A stretch of 36,242 nucleotides of DNA from an uncultured Verrucomicrobiales bacterium (GCA_903898185.1 CAIUEN010000446.1:1-36242); one strand, 5' to 3'. Counted from the first letter of the stretch, positions 1 to 12,199 are shown. Program-made: numbers and translations. The notes: generated by a model from the letters alone, not told the origin.

Positions 1-86
1 ATGCTTTCCCTAACAATAGTTCAAGAAATGTTCAACTTTGGTTCCAAAAAGTGGGAATCTTCTGAGGCTGGAAACGGGCCGGTTTT

Positions 87-3932
<3,846 letters not shown>

Positions 3933-4064
3933 TAGATCGGGCGTCAATGTAAGAAACAAGATGCCACACTATTGTGAGAATGTCCAGAATATTGTGGTCA
4001 AATGCCAACCGGTTCTGCTACCATGCTCACGGCACTTTTAGCCAAAATCGTAATAACGCAGACT

Positions 4065-4471
4065 ATGAAAAAACTATTCATTTCAATCGCATTGATCGCG
4101 GCGCTCGCGGGAGCATCGATCACGACCGCCTTCGCCCAGGAAAAGAAAACAGAAACCGCAGCCACGAATGCGGTGGCAGCCACAAAATCCCAGATCGTGC
4201 CGTTTCGAGGCACTGTCGCCAGCGTGGACGCTGTCGCCAAGTCAGTGACCTTGCAGGGGGAAAAAAACAAGTTCTGTTGATCACCCCGCAAACCAAAATT
4301 TTCAAGGGTGGCAAAGTCGTTACATTTGAAGCCATCACCCCCGATCACAAGGTGCAGGGATCCAAGGCTCTGAACAGCGAAGGAAAATATGAGGTCAGAA
4401 CTTTCAAGATCGTCGAGGCCAAAACGCCCCCCGCCGTCACAAGTTCGAACGCGCCCGCTTTGACTCGATAG
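4065..4471 (+). CDS. small exported protein split by a -1 frameshift
   Basis: Short secreted protein of unknown role. A signal peptide (MKKLFISIALIAALAGA, cleavage near AFAQ) is followed by a beta-rich stretch resembling DUF5666-like domains (RGTVASVDAVAKSVTL). The frame that starts at 4065 ends at 4280. The -1 frame continues smoothly (QVLLITPQTKIFKGGKVV) to 4471 and completes the expected strand pattern. The shift falls at G5A7C (4256-4268), where the zero frame reads GAA AAA AAC. The joined product would be about 135 residues. It may be a programmed frameshift, transcriptional slippage, a recent mutation or a homopolymer sequencing error. The gene is divergent from the kinase. Confidence 0.6.
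4262..4268 (+). promoter_or_regulatory. candidate -1 slippery heptamer A AAA AAC
   Basis: The heptamer lies in the correct X XXY YYZ phase of the upstream frame. A -1 slip gives CAA GTT CTG and enters the 4471 frame. I see no obvious downstream stimulatory hairpin. Confidence 0.4.
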
Positions 4472-4510
4472 TTCGCTCTCGACCAGCTTATATCCCGAAC
4501 CCTCCTACTT

Positions 4511-4592
4511 CATCATTGGATATTCCTTGTTCGATATTGGATATTCACCGGAGGATGAACCTGGGAAGGCTCACACGAAGACACGAAAGCAG
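4511..4592. repeat. intergenic quasi-tandem motifs (ATTGGATATTC; ACACGAAG)
   Basis: ATTGGATATTC occurs twice, at 4515-4525 and again around 4536-4546, with TTCGATATTGG between. It is followed by CACACGAAGACACGAAAG near 4572-4589. These are short near-tandem units in the space before the peptidase gene, of the same kind as the units at 6008, 8713, 11882 and 32681. Confidence 0.5.
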
Positions 4593-4621
4593 TATTGTCC
4601 ACTCACTCGATATGGGTTACG

Positions 4622-6010
4622 ATGAAGAGCGTGCAAACTGTTTTGAATTATCTTGATGGCAACCAGGATCGATTTGTGCGCGAGCTGTGTGAGTATATAC
4701 GCATACCGAGCGTATCGGCTCAAACGGAGCGCCGGGACGATGTGCGCCGATGCGCTGATTGGTTGACTGATCATTGCCGCAACATGGGCTTGGATGCCGT
4801 CGTTCATGCCACGGCTGGACATCCAATCGTTGTGGCGAAAACGCCCCGCTCCAAAACCTCACGCAAACCACAGTTCGTCATTTACGGGCATTACGATGTG
4901 CAACCGGCGGAGCCGTTCGAGTTGTGGAAAACGCCTCCCTTTGAGCCGCGCATTGAGGGACGTTCGCTTTTCGGGCGGGGCGCCAGCGACAATAAAGGGC
5001 AGAATTTCGCGCATTTGAAGGCGGTCGAAGCCTATCTGAAAACCAATACCGAGCTCCCATGCGATTTGACGTTTGTGTTGGAAGGCGAAGAAGAGGTTGG
5101 AAGCGTCAGCTTGGAAACGTTCTTGAAAGCTCATCGCGATGAGTTGCGCTGCCAGGCGGTCGTGATCTCTGACACCGGCTTGCCCGGCTTGGATTACCCC
5201 GCCCTGACCTGCGGATTGCGCGGCATTTTTGCGGTGGAAATCACCCTATGCGGCCCATCACGAGATCTCCACTCGGGCCTTTACGGCGGCACGGTTGATA
5301 ATCCGGCCATGGCACTCTGCCAGCTTCTGGCCCAATTGCGCGACAAGAAGGGACGCGTTGCCATCCCTGGTTTTTACGATGACGTCGAGCTGTTATCCAA
5401 AGCAGACCGCAAGGAATTTGCCCGCCTGCCTGGCACCGAGGCCGAATATCGCAAGCATCTTGGCGTTCCCAAACTGTTTGGCGAATCCGGGTTTTCATAT
5501 AACGAACAGCGCGGAGCGCGTCCCACCATCGAGATTAACGGCTTGACCAGCGGCTACCAGGGCGAAGGCAGCAAGACCATTGTTCCAGCTTGGGCCAAAG
5601 CCAAGCTGACCTTCCGGCTCGTTCCAAACCAGCGGCCGTCGCAGATTCGCAAGCTTGTCCTTTCGCGCCTGCGCGCGCTCTGCCCGCCGACGGTTCGCAT
5701 GAGTCTCACCGTCGGACACGGAGGCGAGCCTTACCTGGTCTCGCCATCCAATCCGATGGCTCAGGCCGCGTTGAGAACCTTGAAACAGGCCTTCGGACAC
5801 GAGCCGGTTCTCATTCGCGATGGCGGCTCGATCCCCATCGTGACACAGTTCAAGAAGATACTCCGCGCTGACAGCCTCCTCCTGGGGCTGGCTTTACCCG
5901 ATGACAACCTGCATTCGCCGAATGAAAAATTCAGCCTGGATGCGTTTGAAAAGGGAATGCGAATGAGCGCCCTGCTTTGGAAGGAGTTGGGGGCTTTGAA
6001 AACAATTTGA
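4622..6010 (+). CDS. M20 family metallopeptidase (dipeptidase-like)
   Basis: Zinc-dependent cytoplasmic exopeptidase of the M20/ArgE-CPG2 family, most like the M20 dipeptidases that cleave dipeptides or small acyl-amino acids. Metal and catalytic residues are visible in order: H90 and D92 in YGHYDVQP, bridging D123 in GRGASDNKGQ, the E157/E158 pair in LEGEEEVGS, an Asp in VISDTG, and the last His in LHSPNEKF. The insert domain carries LHSGLYGG, typical of the dimerisation face. A length of 462 residues is normal for the family. I use the ATG at 4622; a TTG at 4595 would add nine poorly conserved residues. No signal peptide is seen. The exact substrate cannot be read from sequence. Confidence 0.9.
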   Translation: MKSVQTVLNYLDGNQDRFVRELCEYIRIPSVSAQTERRDDVRRCADWLTDHCRNMGLDAVVHATAGHPIVVAKTPRSKTSRKPQFVIYGHYDVQPAEPFELWKTPPFEPRIEGRSLFGRGASDNKGQNFAHLKAVEAYLKTNTELPCDLTFVLEGEEEVGSVSLETFLKAHRDELRCQAVVISDTGLPGLDYPALTCGLRGIFAVEITLCGPSRDLHSGLYGGTVDNPAMALCQLLAQLRDKKGRVAIPGFYDDVELLSKADRKEFARLPGTEAEYRKHLGVPKLFGESGFSYNEQRGARPTIEINGLTSGYQGEGSKTIVPAWAKAKLTFRLVPNQRPSQIRKLVLSRLRALCPPTVRMSLTVGHGGEPYLVSPSNPMAQAALRTLKQAFGHEPVLIRDGGSIPIVTQFKKILRADSLLLGLALPDDNLHSPNEKFSLDAFEKGMRMSALLWKELGALKTI

Positions 6011-6036
6011 CAGGATTAACAGGATTTACAGGATTG
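6008..6036 (+). repeat. CAGGATT quasi-tandem motif after the peptidase stop
   Basis: Three units of CAGGATT with TAA/TA spacers follow the stop codon directly. The reverse complement of the same unit occurs at 11882-11903 before the RelB-like gene. The unit is too short to show whether it is mobile. Confidence 0.6.
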
Positions 6037-6163
6037 GGAAAAGTCTTTGCCGAGTCTTTCGATTTTCTGTCGTTCAATGCCATTGGCTCCCTTTTGTGAA
6101 ATTATGGAGAATTATCGTTTTGACTTAAAGACGCTAATATCCGATTATGAAGCAGATTATTTT

Positions 6164-6601
6164 ATGAAAAAGCTATTAATCGCATTGTTCGCTGTGTGGG
6201 CCATGATGCAGTCCCAAGCGGCAGAGTTGCAGTGGATGACCGATGCCCCTAAAGCCTTGGCAATAGCCAAAGCCGAAAACAAGCTCGTCATGCTCGATTT
6301 TTCAGGCTCGGACTGGTGCGGTTGGTGCATCAAGTTGAATAAGGAGGTCTTTTCAACGCCGGACTTCGCAGATTATGCCTCCAAGAACCTGGTTCTCGTT
6401 GAAGTTGATTTTCCGAGGAAGAAGGCACAAAGCGCCGAATTGAAGAAGGCCAACGAGGAACTGGTGCGGAAGTATAAGATCGAAGGGTATCCGACGATCA
6501 TTGTCTTGAACGGAGAAGGCAAGAAAGTGGGCGAGCTTGGCTACCAAGCCGGCGGGCCAAAGCCATTCATCTCTCAACTCGATAAACTTAAGAAGAAGTA
6601 G
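6164..6601 (+). CDS. exported thioredoxin-fold protein with WCGWC motif
   Basis: Small periplasmic or secreted thioredoxin-like protein (Thioredoxin_7/DUF255-like) that probably takes part in thiol-disulfide exchange. A signal peptide (MKKLLIALFAVWAMM, cleavage after QAA) is followed by WMTDAPKALAIAKAENK, typical of this subfamily. The redox motif WCGWC has cysteines at residues 52 and 55. A cis-Pro loop (GYPTIIVL) follows, and the protein ends in a Lys-rich tail. The mature protein is about 125 residues. I chose the ATG at 6164 because it begins the signal peptide; an upstream ATG in frame at 6047 adds no domain. It stands alone between a peptidase and a convergent permease. Confidence 0.88.
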   Translation: MKKLLIALFAVWAMMQSQAAELQWMTDAPKALAIAKAENKLVMLDFSGSDWCGWCIKLNKEVFSTPDFADYASKNLVLVEVDFPRKKAQSAELKKANEELVRKYKIEGYPTIIVLNGEGKKVGELGYQAGGPKPFISQLDKLKKK

Positions 6602-6617
6602 TCTGAGGCATCGCTTC

Positions 6618-8459
6618 CTACCCGTGAATTAGCAACTGGATGTTCTCAGGCAAGTTGCGCACGATTTCTCGGACGACGTTGCCTTTCATCAGGTTGACCA
6701 TCGCATTGCGGTGAGGAACTCCAAGAACCAGAATGTCGATGCCGATCGTTGCGGAGAGATCCAGGATCGTTGCCGCCGTGTCAGCGCTCTCGGAAAAGAG
6801 TGGCACCACTTGCACGGAGCTTTCCCGTCCAAGTTCAAGCATTGGGTACATGATTTCGGCGGCTTTGGGATCGTCCTGCCAACGGGGACGCGCTGAGCTG
6901 CGCATGATGCCGGACATGGTCACAGCCAGTTCCTTGACGTAGAGCACGTAGAGAGTGCCGCCGCGGAGGCGGGCTTCTTCGAGGGCAAAACGCAAGACAG
7001 GGGTCAGGCCGCGGGCCGCCACCATGATCGACTGCCCCGGGTTTAGTTGAATTCGTAGGTTGGCCAGGGATTCGGGGCTCATTGCGGCGGCCAGCTCTTT
7101 CTTTAACGTAACCGTCTCAAGACCGGCGCGTTTCATCTCCCACCAGCGCAGGCCGAACCCGCAACCCACCACGCACACCGCGAAGAACAGAGCGGCGGGC
7201 TTGGTGTTGGCGATGGTAATTTCAATGGCAAAGAGCACTGCGAAGGTCGCCAGCATGACGGTGCGCTCCAAAGTGGTGAGGTTCAGCTTCCTATTGAAGG
7301 CGCAGGAGCCGAGGTTCACTGTGATGGCGCCAACCACCCCAATGGCGTACTTGTCAGCCATTGAATCCAAGTCGGCGGAAATAAGCGCGAGCACGAAGGG
7401 CAGTACAGTGGCAGCCGCCAGAGGCAGCCATGGGACACCGTGTGAATTGAGCTTCGTAAAGGCGGCGGGCATTTCCCGGTCTTTGGCCAGCATATACATC
7501 AGCCCGATCATCGCTCCAATGGCGGTATTGACCGCGCTGAGCAGCAACAAACCTACAGTGATGCCGATGATGACTCCCAGTCCCTGACCCAAGTGATGCG
7601 CAACCCCGGGTGCCATCCCAATCTGGCCAAATGTCAGTTCGCCATAGTGCTCTCCCAAGAACCGCATCATGTCTTCGTAGCGATCCTTCATGATGTCGGT
7701 CTGTTCCTTGGGCACCGAAAGCATGGCCCACCCTAGCAGGGCGGTTCCGAAAACGACTTCAATCGCCACCGGCACAATGGCTTTGCGCGCGGTTTTAGCG
7801 ACAGCCGGACGGTCCGGAGCCGAACCCTCGTCGGATTTCATCACCCCCGTCAGATTCGCTATCGCCTCGACACCGCTCAAGGCCAGGATCACATCGACAA
7901 ATCTCACCCAATTGATCGCGAAGGATGAATGGGTTGGCTCCATGTGGGTAAATGTCAGATGCGGCAGGGCTAGAGCGATGATAATGATGACTACGATGAC
8001 CATCGGCACCGCAAGCGAAATGGCGAAACTGCCGCTGTGTTTGGGACCGAAGTAATTGACGAACCCGATAAAAACGATCAATCCCAGCGTCGCCACTTTT
8101 ACGTATTCCTTTGGAACCCCGAAATAATGCATGGCATCCCAGCAGCTCAACGACGCGGTAACAATGAAATCGGCCAGCAACAGCAGCGCCCCCAACACCG
8201 CCAGCACACGGCTTTGCTCGCGGGCCGCCGAGTAAACCCCGCCCCCGTCAGGGAAATGCTTGCAGATAATGATGTAATTGAAGCCAACGATGCCGGTCAG
8301 GGCACAGACAGCCAGAACGATCGGAAATGAAGAAAACTGCGCCACCACAAACGCCATGCCAATGACGTAAGCTTTGCTGGTGCCCCAGTCTCCATAAAGC
8401 AGGCCGGCGGCGCGCTTCCAGTCAACGTTCCGCGGACGGTGAGAGCCAAGGCTATCCAT
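6618..8459 (-). CDS. APC-family permease with C-terminal Usp-like domain
   Basis: Integral inner-membrane transporter of the amino acid-polyamine-organocation superfamily; the substrate is unknown. About twelve hydrophobic helices span roughly residues 30-465. They include the conserved GGVYSAAREQ segment after the second helix and SGVEAIANLTGVMK around helix six. A soluble tail of about 140 residues follows, with an alternating beta-alpha pattern and LGVPHRNAMVN plus KGNVVREIVRNLP near the end. That tail resembles a universal stress protein (Usp) nucleotide-binding domain. APC-Usp fusions are known and are thought to regulate transport. I start at ATG 8459; 18 more upstream codons are open but not family-like. 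The gene is convergent with the thioredoxin-fold gene, with only 16 bases between the stops. Confidence 0.85.
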   Translation of the reverse strand: MDSLGSHRPRNVDWKRAAGLLYGDWGTSKAYVIGMAFVVAQFSSFPIVLAVCALTGIVGFNYIIICKHFPDGGGVYSAAREQSRVLAVLGALLLLADFIVTASLSCWDAMHYFGVPKEYVKVATLGLIVFIGFVNYFGPKHSGSFAISLAVPMVIVVIIIIALALPHLTFTHMEPTHSSFAINWVRFVDVILALSGVEAIANLTGVMKSDEGSAPDRPAVAKTARKAIVPVAIEVVFGTALLGWAMLSVPKEQTDIMKDRYEDMMRFLGEHYGELTFGQIGMAPGVAHHLGQGLGVIIGITVGLLLLSAVNTAIGAMIGLMYMLAKDREMPAAFTKLNSHGVPWLPLAAATVLPFVLALISADLDSMADKYAIGVVGAITVNLGSCAFNRKLNLTTLERTVMLATFAVLFAIEITIANTKPAALFFAVCVVGCGFGLRWWEMKRAGLETVTLKKELAAAMSPESLANLRIQLNPGQSIMVAARGLTPVLRFALEEARLRGGTLYVLYVKELAVTMSGIMRSSARPRWQDDPKAAEIMYPMLELGRESSVQVVPLFSESADTAATILDLSATIGIDILVLGVPHRNAMVNLMKGNVVREIVRNLPENIQLLIHG

Positions 8460-8712
8460 GGCTTGCAGCCTCCACGCCAACCGCCCGGCGCTGGAATGCC
8501 GAATTCTGTCCAAATTGTATCATCCGTTATTGATATTGACCGAAAGACGGATGGTTCGTCAAATGAGAATGGGCAGGCCAAACGCGTGCTTGCGGGCAAA
8601 CCGCCGTCCGGAACGAATGAACGCAGTCGAAGGCTTATTTTGAAAGTCACAGATGGGTATCAGGCGCAAGTCAGTGAATCGATTTGTTTTAGCTTGGAAA
8701 CCGCAGTTGGGT

Positions 8713-8850
8713 GAACCGCAGAACACGCGGAACACGCGGAATACGCGGAAAGAAGAGGCAGAATGAGGTTTTGAAGATGCCATCCGTCAGATCAAAATAC
8801 ATTCTTCGCAAAAAGTTCTTCTTCCGCGTGTTCCGCGTATTCTGCGGTTC
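8713..8850. repeat. 138-bp inverted repeat built from NACGCGGAA units
   Basis: The left arm (8713-8755) reads GAACCGCAGAACACGCGG and continues with ACACGCGGAA and ATACGCGGAA units. The right arm (8818-8850) is its reverse complement with one unit fewer. About 62 bases separate the arms. The arms could form one long hairpin. The surrounding stretch 8460-8983 otherwise shows no gene I can support. Confidence 0.75.
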
Positions 8851-8983
8851 GTTTGCAGTCACGCATCGAATTCCCGCCATACCGATTCATCGATTTAACG
8901 ATTGTCGTATTTATTCACTGGCGAACAACGCGGATTGCTGGCAGATTGCGCCCGCCCTTAAGGGCGACGAGCTAATTAGAAAT

Positions 8984-9445
8984 ATGCATAGGAAATCTCC
9001 AAACGAAGAAGCGATTGTTCAGAAGACTGTGGAATTGTGCCAAGTCATTGTCGCCCAGCCCCAATTTTCGGACGTTCGCCGTCAAATTGAATCATTCATG
9101 GCTGATCCAAAAGCCCAGGAGCAGTATCGCATCCTGAGCGAAAAGGGTCAGGCCCTCCATGAAAAGCAGCATCAAGGAATGCCTCTCGACCAAGCGGAAA
9201 TCACCGCGTTTGACAGCCAGCGCGAAGCGTTTTTTGCCAATCCCATTGCCGCCGGTTTTGTCTCGGCTCAGGAACAGATGCATAACGTGCAGGAAACTGT
9301 CTCGCAGTATGTGGCCAAGACCTATGAATTGGGTCGCATTCCGCTGACGTCGGATTTTGAAACCGACGGCTGCTGCGGCGGACAACATCACCACGGTGAT
9401 GAACCGCACGAACATGGCGGCGAAGGCTGCCAGTGTCGTCATTGA
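8984..9445 (+). CDS. YlbF-like protein with Cys/His-rich tail
   Basis: Helical protein matching the YlbF/YmcA (Com_YlbF) pattern: AIVQKTVELCQVIVAQPQF, then a short helix containing PKAQEQYRILSEKGQ and FFANPIAAGFVSAQEQMHNV. In Bacillus, YlbF and YmcA act with YaaT in RNA processing and development; the role here is unknown. The last 25 residues are unusual for the family: CCGGQHHH, then HEHGGEGCQCRH. This looks like a metal-binding tail. I use the ATG at 8984, because the longer open frame runs back through the inverted repeat. The stop overlaps the start of the next gene in TGATG, so the two are probably translationally coupled. Confidence 0.75.
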   Translation: MHRKSPNEEAIVQKTVELCQVIVAQPQFSDVRRQIESFMADPKAQEQYRILSEKGQALHEKQHQGMPLDQAEITAFDSQREAFFANPIAAGFVSAQEQMHNVQETVSQYVAKTYELGRIPLTSDFETDGCCGGQHHHGDEPHEHGGEGCQCRH

Positions 9446-10815
9446 TGGAAACTTCCACCACTCCACCAAAGGCCCTTGATTACAATGCCCGGCACGGGTA
9501 TCTGACCAAGCCGGTTGAGACTTCGGGCATGCCGCCCGCTGTGCCTTACATTGTGTCGAGCGAGGCCGCCGAGCGATTCAGCTTTTATGGCATGAGGGCC
9601 ATCTTGGCCGTCTTCATGACCAAGTACCTGTGCGACTCCAGCGGCAAGCTGGCCACAATGAATGAGGAGGAAGCCAAGTACTGGCAGCATCTGTTCATTT
9701 TCGCTGTCTATTTCTTCCCTTTGTTCGGGGCGATCATCGCCGACGGCTTTCTGGGCAAGTACCGGACGATCATCTATTTGTCCATTGTTTATTGTTTTGG
9801 GCACATGGCGCTGGCGTTGGATGACACACGTCTGGGGCTGTTCATCGGACTGTCATTGATCGTAATGGGCGCGGGGGGCATAAAACCCTGTGTTGCGGCA
9901 ACGGTGGGCGACCAGTTTGGCTCGAAAAACCAGCATCTCCTCCCGCGGGTGTTTAGTTGGTTTTATTTTTCGATCAATCTTGGCTCGTTTCTGTCGATGC
10001 TGACGATTCCGGAAATCCTGGACAAATACGGCGCTCACTGGGCATTTGCGATTCCTGGCATTCTGATGGCAATTGCGACCGCTGTTTTCTGGGCCGGACG
10101 CCACAAATACGCGCATGCTCCAGCGCAAGGGGTTGAGTTCGTCAAAGAAACCTTCAGCCTGCGCAGCTTGGGCATCATAGGACGGCTTATTGTGCTTTAC
10201 GTTTTCGTGGCAGCTTTCTGGTCGTTATTCGACCAGACCTCATCGGCTTGGGTGTTGCAGGCTGAGAAAATGAATCGTGAGTTTCTTGGGAAGGAATGGC
10301 TTGCGTCGCAGGTGCAAGCGGTCAATCCGCTGTTCATTCTGGCCTTTATCCCGCTGTTTTCGTATGTCCTGTATCCTGCGGCAAATCGTTTTTTTGAACT
10401 GACGCCGCTGCGGAAAATTGCAATTGGTTTTTTCACGGCGATCCCATCGTTTGTCATTCCGGCGTGGGTGGAGTGGCGTATCGGCCTAGGGGAGCATCCC
10501 GCCATTTACTGGCACATTATCGCCTACATTTTCATGACGGCGGCGGAGATTCTCATCTCGATTACCTGCCTGGAGTTTTCCTATACGCAAGCGCCAAAAC
10601 GGATGAAATCGCTGGTGATGAGTATTTATCTCTGCTCGATTGCTCTCGGGAATTTGTTTACCGCTCTGGTGAACAAGTTCATTCAAAACGCGGATGGCAC
10701 ATCGAAGCTGCCGGGAGCGAATTATTACGTTTTCTTCACCGGTCTGATTGTGGTGACCTCGATTGGCTTCCTCTTTGTGACCCCGCTCTTAAAGAAGAAG
10801 CAGATGTCCCCATAA
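9445..10815 (+). CDS. POT/PTR2 family proton-dependent peptide transporter
   Basis: Inner-membrane MFS transporter of the proton-dependent oligopeptide family, importing di- or tripeptides (or related nitrogen compounds) with protons. The family signature ExxERFxxYG is present as EAAERFSFYG at residues 40-49. A second signature lies in GGIKPCVAATVGDQF, and a third in FYFSINLGSFLS. The remaining sequence shows the usual twelve or more helices, ending in a short basic tail (LLKKKQMSP). The ATG at 9445 overlaps the YlbF-like stop by one base. The 456 residues are within the family range. Pairing with the M20 dipeptidase upstream would fit peptide scavenging, but they are not one operon. Confidence 0.92.
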   Translation: METSTTPPKALDYNARHGYLTKPVETSGMPPAVPYIVSSEAAERFSFYGMRAILAVFMTKYLCDSSGKLATMNEEEAKYWQHLFIFAVYFFPLFGAIIADGFLGKYRTIIYLSIVYCFGHMALALDDTRLGLFIGLSLIVMGAGGIKPCVAATVGDQFGSKNQHLLPRVFSWFYFSINLGSFLSMLTIPEILDKYGAHWAFAIPGILMAIATAVFWAGRHKYAHAPAQGVEFVKETFSLRSLGIIGRLIVLYVFVAAFWSLFDQTSSAWVLQAEKMNREFLGKEWLASQVQAVNPLFILAFIPLFSYVLYPAANRFFELTPLRKIAIGFFTAIPSFVIPAWVEWRIGLGEHPAIYWHIIAYIFMTAAEILISITCLEFSYTQAPKRMKSLVMSIYLCSIALGNLFTALVNKFIQNADGTSKLPGANYYVFFTGLIVVTSIGFLFVTPLLKKKQMSP

Positions 10816-11101
10816 TTTCACTCAAAATGAGAATTGCTTCCTGATCTGGGATGCATCTTGCCGACACAACATCAACGAGTTATAAGAGATCGGGCCGAAC
10901 AGGGTCGTTGCCGAAGTGTATTGGTGACAACTAGAATTTAGGTTTTCCAAGAACTTTCGATCTTCGATGGTTGACACATGTCATTTTGCGGGTGAAAATC
11001 ACCCACGCTTCATGCCGAAAGGCACTGTCGATGACAGCGCTTAAGATCGGGTCGGTAAATGCACATCGGTTTCCAAAGTATTTTGGCCCTGCTCGCCGTG
11101 G
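10816..11101. other. gene-free stretch after the POT gene
   Basis: I see no gene here. It begins with one copy of the ATGAGAATTGCT motif (10827-10838), fifteen bases past the stop codon. The rest shows no recognised element. Confidence 0.5.
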
Positions 11102-11176
11102 ATTTTAGGCGAGAGTTGCGCCCGTTGGCCCTCAGCGGCCTTGGTGCGCGGTTCTCCAGACTTATGCCATTCTCCG
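11102..11176 (-). pseudogene. integrase gene remnant (first copy)
   Basis: About 62 bases (11102-11163) match the integrase gene at 22516-22577 with roughly nine identities in ten, in the same orientation. They are followed by CATTCTCCG (11168-11176), which also occurs beside the attachment site at 12801-12809. This is a leftover of a related element, not a gene. Confidence 0.7.
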
Positions 11177-11177
11177 A

Positions 11178-11356
11178 TTACTGTTCAGCAATCCAAGATG
11201 GCAAAGAGGCTGCCCACAGCCGCGCGTGTTTGGCTGTTGAAGCTCCTGAAAGACGGGCGGCGGTATCACCACTTGGCGGAAAAGGCTGGGCAGGATGCTT
11301 TCGGCATCGCACAAAATGAGATAGTGCAACGGCGATGTGTCAGAGACGCGCGACAC
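11178..11356 (-). pseudogene. broken PIN-domain toxin (DUF3368-like)
   Basis: The N-terminal half of a PIN ribonuclease toxin: VSDTSPLHYLIL carries the first catalytic Asp, and PSLFRQVVIPPPVFQELQ is typical of DUF3368 toxins. After QQPNT the frame is lost by what looks like a one-base deletion. The shifted frame continues as ARLWAASLPSW, as expected for the family, and then stops. The remaining half with the other acidic residues is absent, and the integrase remnant begins at that point. The GTG start follows the antitoxin stop directly. Toxin activity is very unlikely. Confidence 0.75.
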
Positions 11357-11605
11357 TCACGGGCGGGAGAGAATCTTTTCGAGCGTGGCGTTATCGGCGG
11401 CAAGATCGGCGGGGGAATAATTCAGCGGAACGGCGCGCGCATTCAAGAAAGCTTCCGTCTGCCAGTAATCCAGTCCCAGCATGACGTCTAATTGCCGCTG
11501 GCTGAGCCGCCCCGCGCGATATCCTTCCACTGCCGCATCTTCCATCACATGACGGACTACCTCGTCCGGGGTTTCCCCCCATTGGCGGGCGACTTGATCG
11601 GGCAT
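11357..11605 (-). CDS. UPF0175 family antitoxin-like protein
   Basis: Small protein of 82 residues with the UPF0175 pattern: a helical segment (TPDEVVRHVMEDAAVEGYRAG), then LSQRQLDVMLGL and FLNARAVPLNYSPADL. UPF0175 proteins are usually antitoxins encoded just before DUF3368 PIN toxins, and that arrangement is kept here. The partner is broken, so this antitoxin is probably an orphan. I start at ATG 11605; twenty more codons are open upstream but lie outside the family pattern. Confidence 0.75.
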   Translation of the reverse strand: MPDQVARQWGETPDEVVRHVMEDAAVEGYRAGRLSQRQLDVMLGLDYWQTEAFLNARAVPLNYSPADLAADNATLEKILSRP

Positions 11606-11665
11606 TAGGAAATGGCCGCCCGTTCGATTGCTTCGAGAAAAACAGCGAGAGCGGAACGGGAACAA

Positions 11666-11974
11666 CGAATCGCTTACAATTCGCCCCTTTTGAGCTTTAA
11701 GGAAAATCTCCTGATAAGGCGTTTTGGCGATAACTTCATTGGGAGACGAACGGTTTTTGGTATCAGGACACTCTCAATTATTTTCCCTGACATCAGGAAG
11801 TCTGAACTTCTGTGCTTTCTGCGTCTTTTAGTGGCAAGTGATTTTCCGTGCTTCCTGCCCCTCCTTCCCCAAAGAAAATCACGTTAATCCTGTTAATCCT
11901 GTCCTCCCAAGTTCCACGTCTGATGCCCCCTTGCGGGGCTTGAAAATGCTCCGGTGGAGTGCTACAATTGAAGC
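11666..11974. other. intergenic region before the RelB-like/MazF pair
   Basis: No gene is supported here. The stretch holds the reverse CAGGATT motif (11882-11903) and the promoter at 11940-11968. Confidence 0.5.
11940..11968 (+). promoter_or_regulatory. sigma70-type promoter of the toxin-antitoxin pair
   Basis: TTGAAA (11940-11945) and TACAAT (11963-11968) are separated by 17 bases, near the sigma70 consensus. The antitoxin ATG at 11975 lies six bases after the -10 box, where transcription should start, so the message is predicted to be leaderless. Confidence 0.65.
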
Positions 11975-12199
11975 ATGACTGTGCTATTCAGATGTCGGGT
12001 CGAAAAGCCGTTGCTCGAGAAAGCCAACGCAGTGACCCATTCACTTGGGACTTCCACTTCGGAAATGGTTCGCGTGTTCCTGACTCAGATCGCCAAGACT
12101 GGAAAAGTTCCCGTGTCCTTGGATGCCGCTGAACCATTGGTGGGCAAGAAACGTCGGAATGATATCTTGAAAGGATTGGATGAAACCGAGACCTGGTGA
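11975..12199 (+). CDS. RelB/DinJ-like antitoxin
   Basis: Antitoxin of 74 residues. The N-terminal part (VLFRCRVEKPLLEKANAVTHSLG, then TSTSEMVRVFLTQIAKTG) fits the ribbon-helix-helix fold of RelB/DinJ proteins, which bind operator DNA as dimers. The C-terminal part would wrap the toxin. It overlaps the toxin gene by 20 bases, as is common in such pairs. The protein pair probably represses its own promoter just upstream. RelB-like antitoxin with a MazF-like toxin is a mixed but known combination. Confidence 0.82.
   Translation: MTVLFRCRVEKPLLEKANAVTHSLGTSTSEMVRVFLTQIAKTGKVPVSLDAAEPLVGKKRRNDILKGLDETETW

Noticed and set aside
8711-8983. N-terminal extension of the YlbF-like gene
   Set aside because: It would translate the inverted repeat into low-complexity sequence; the family match begins after the ATG at 8984.
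11162-11356. Intact PIN toxin of 64 residues
   Set aside because: The last 18 residues are frame-shifted and the second half of the catalytic site is missing.
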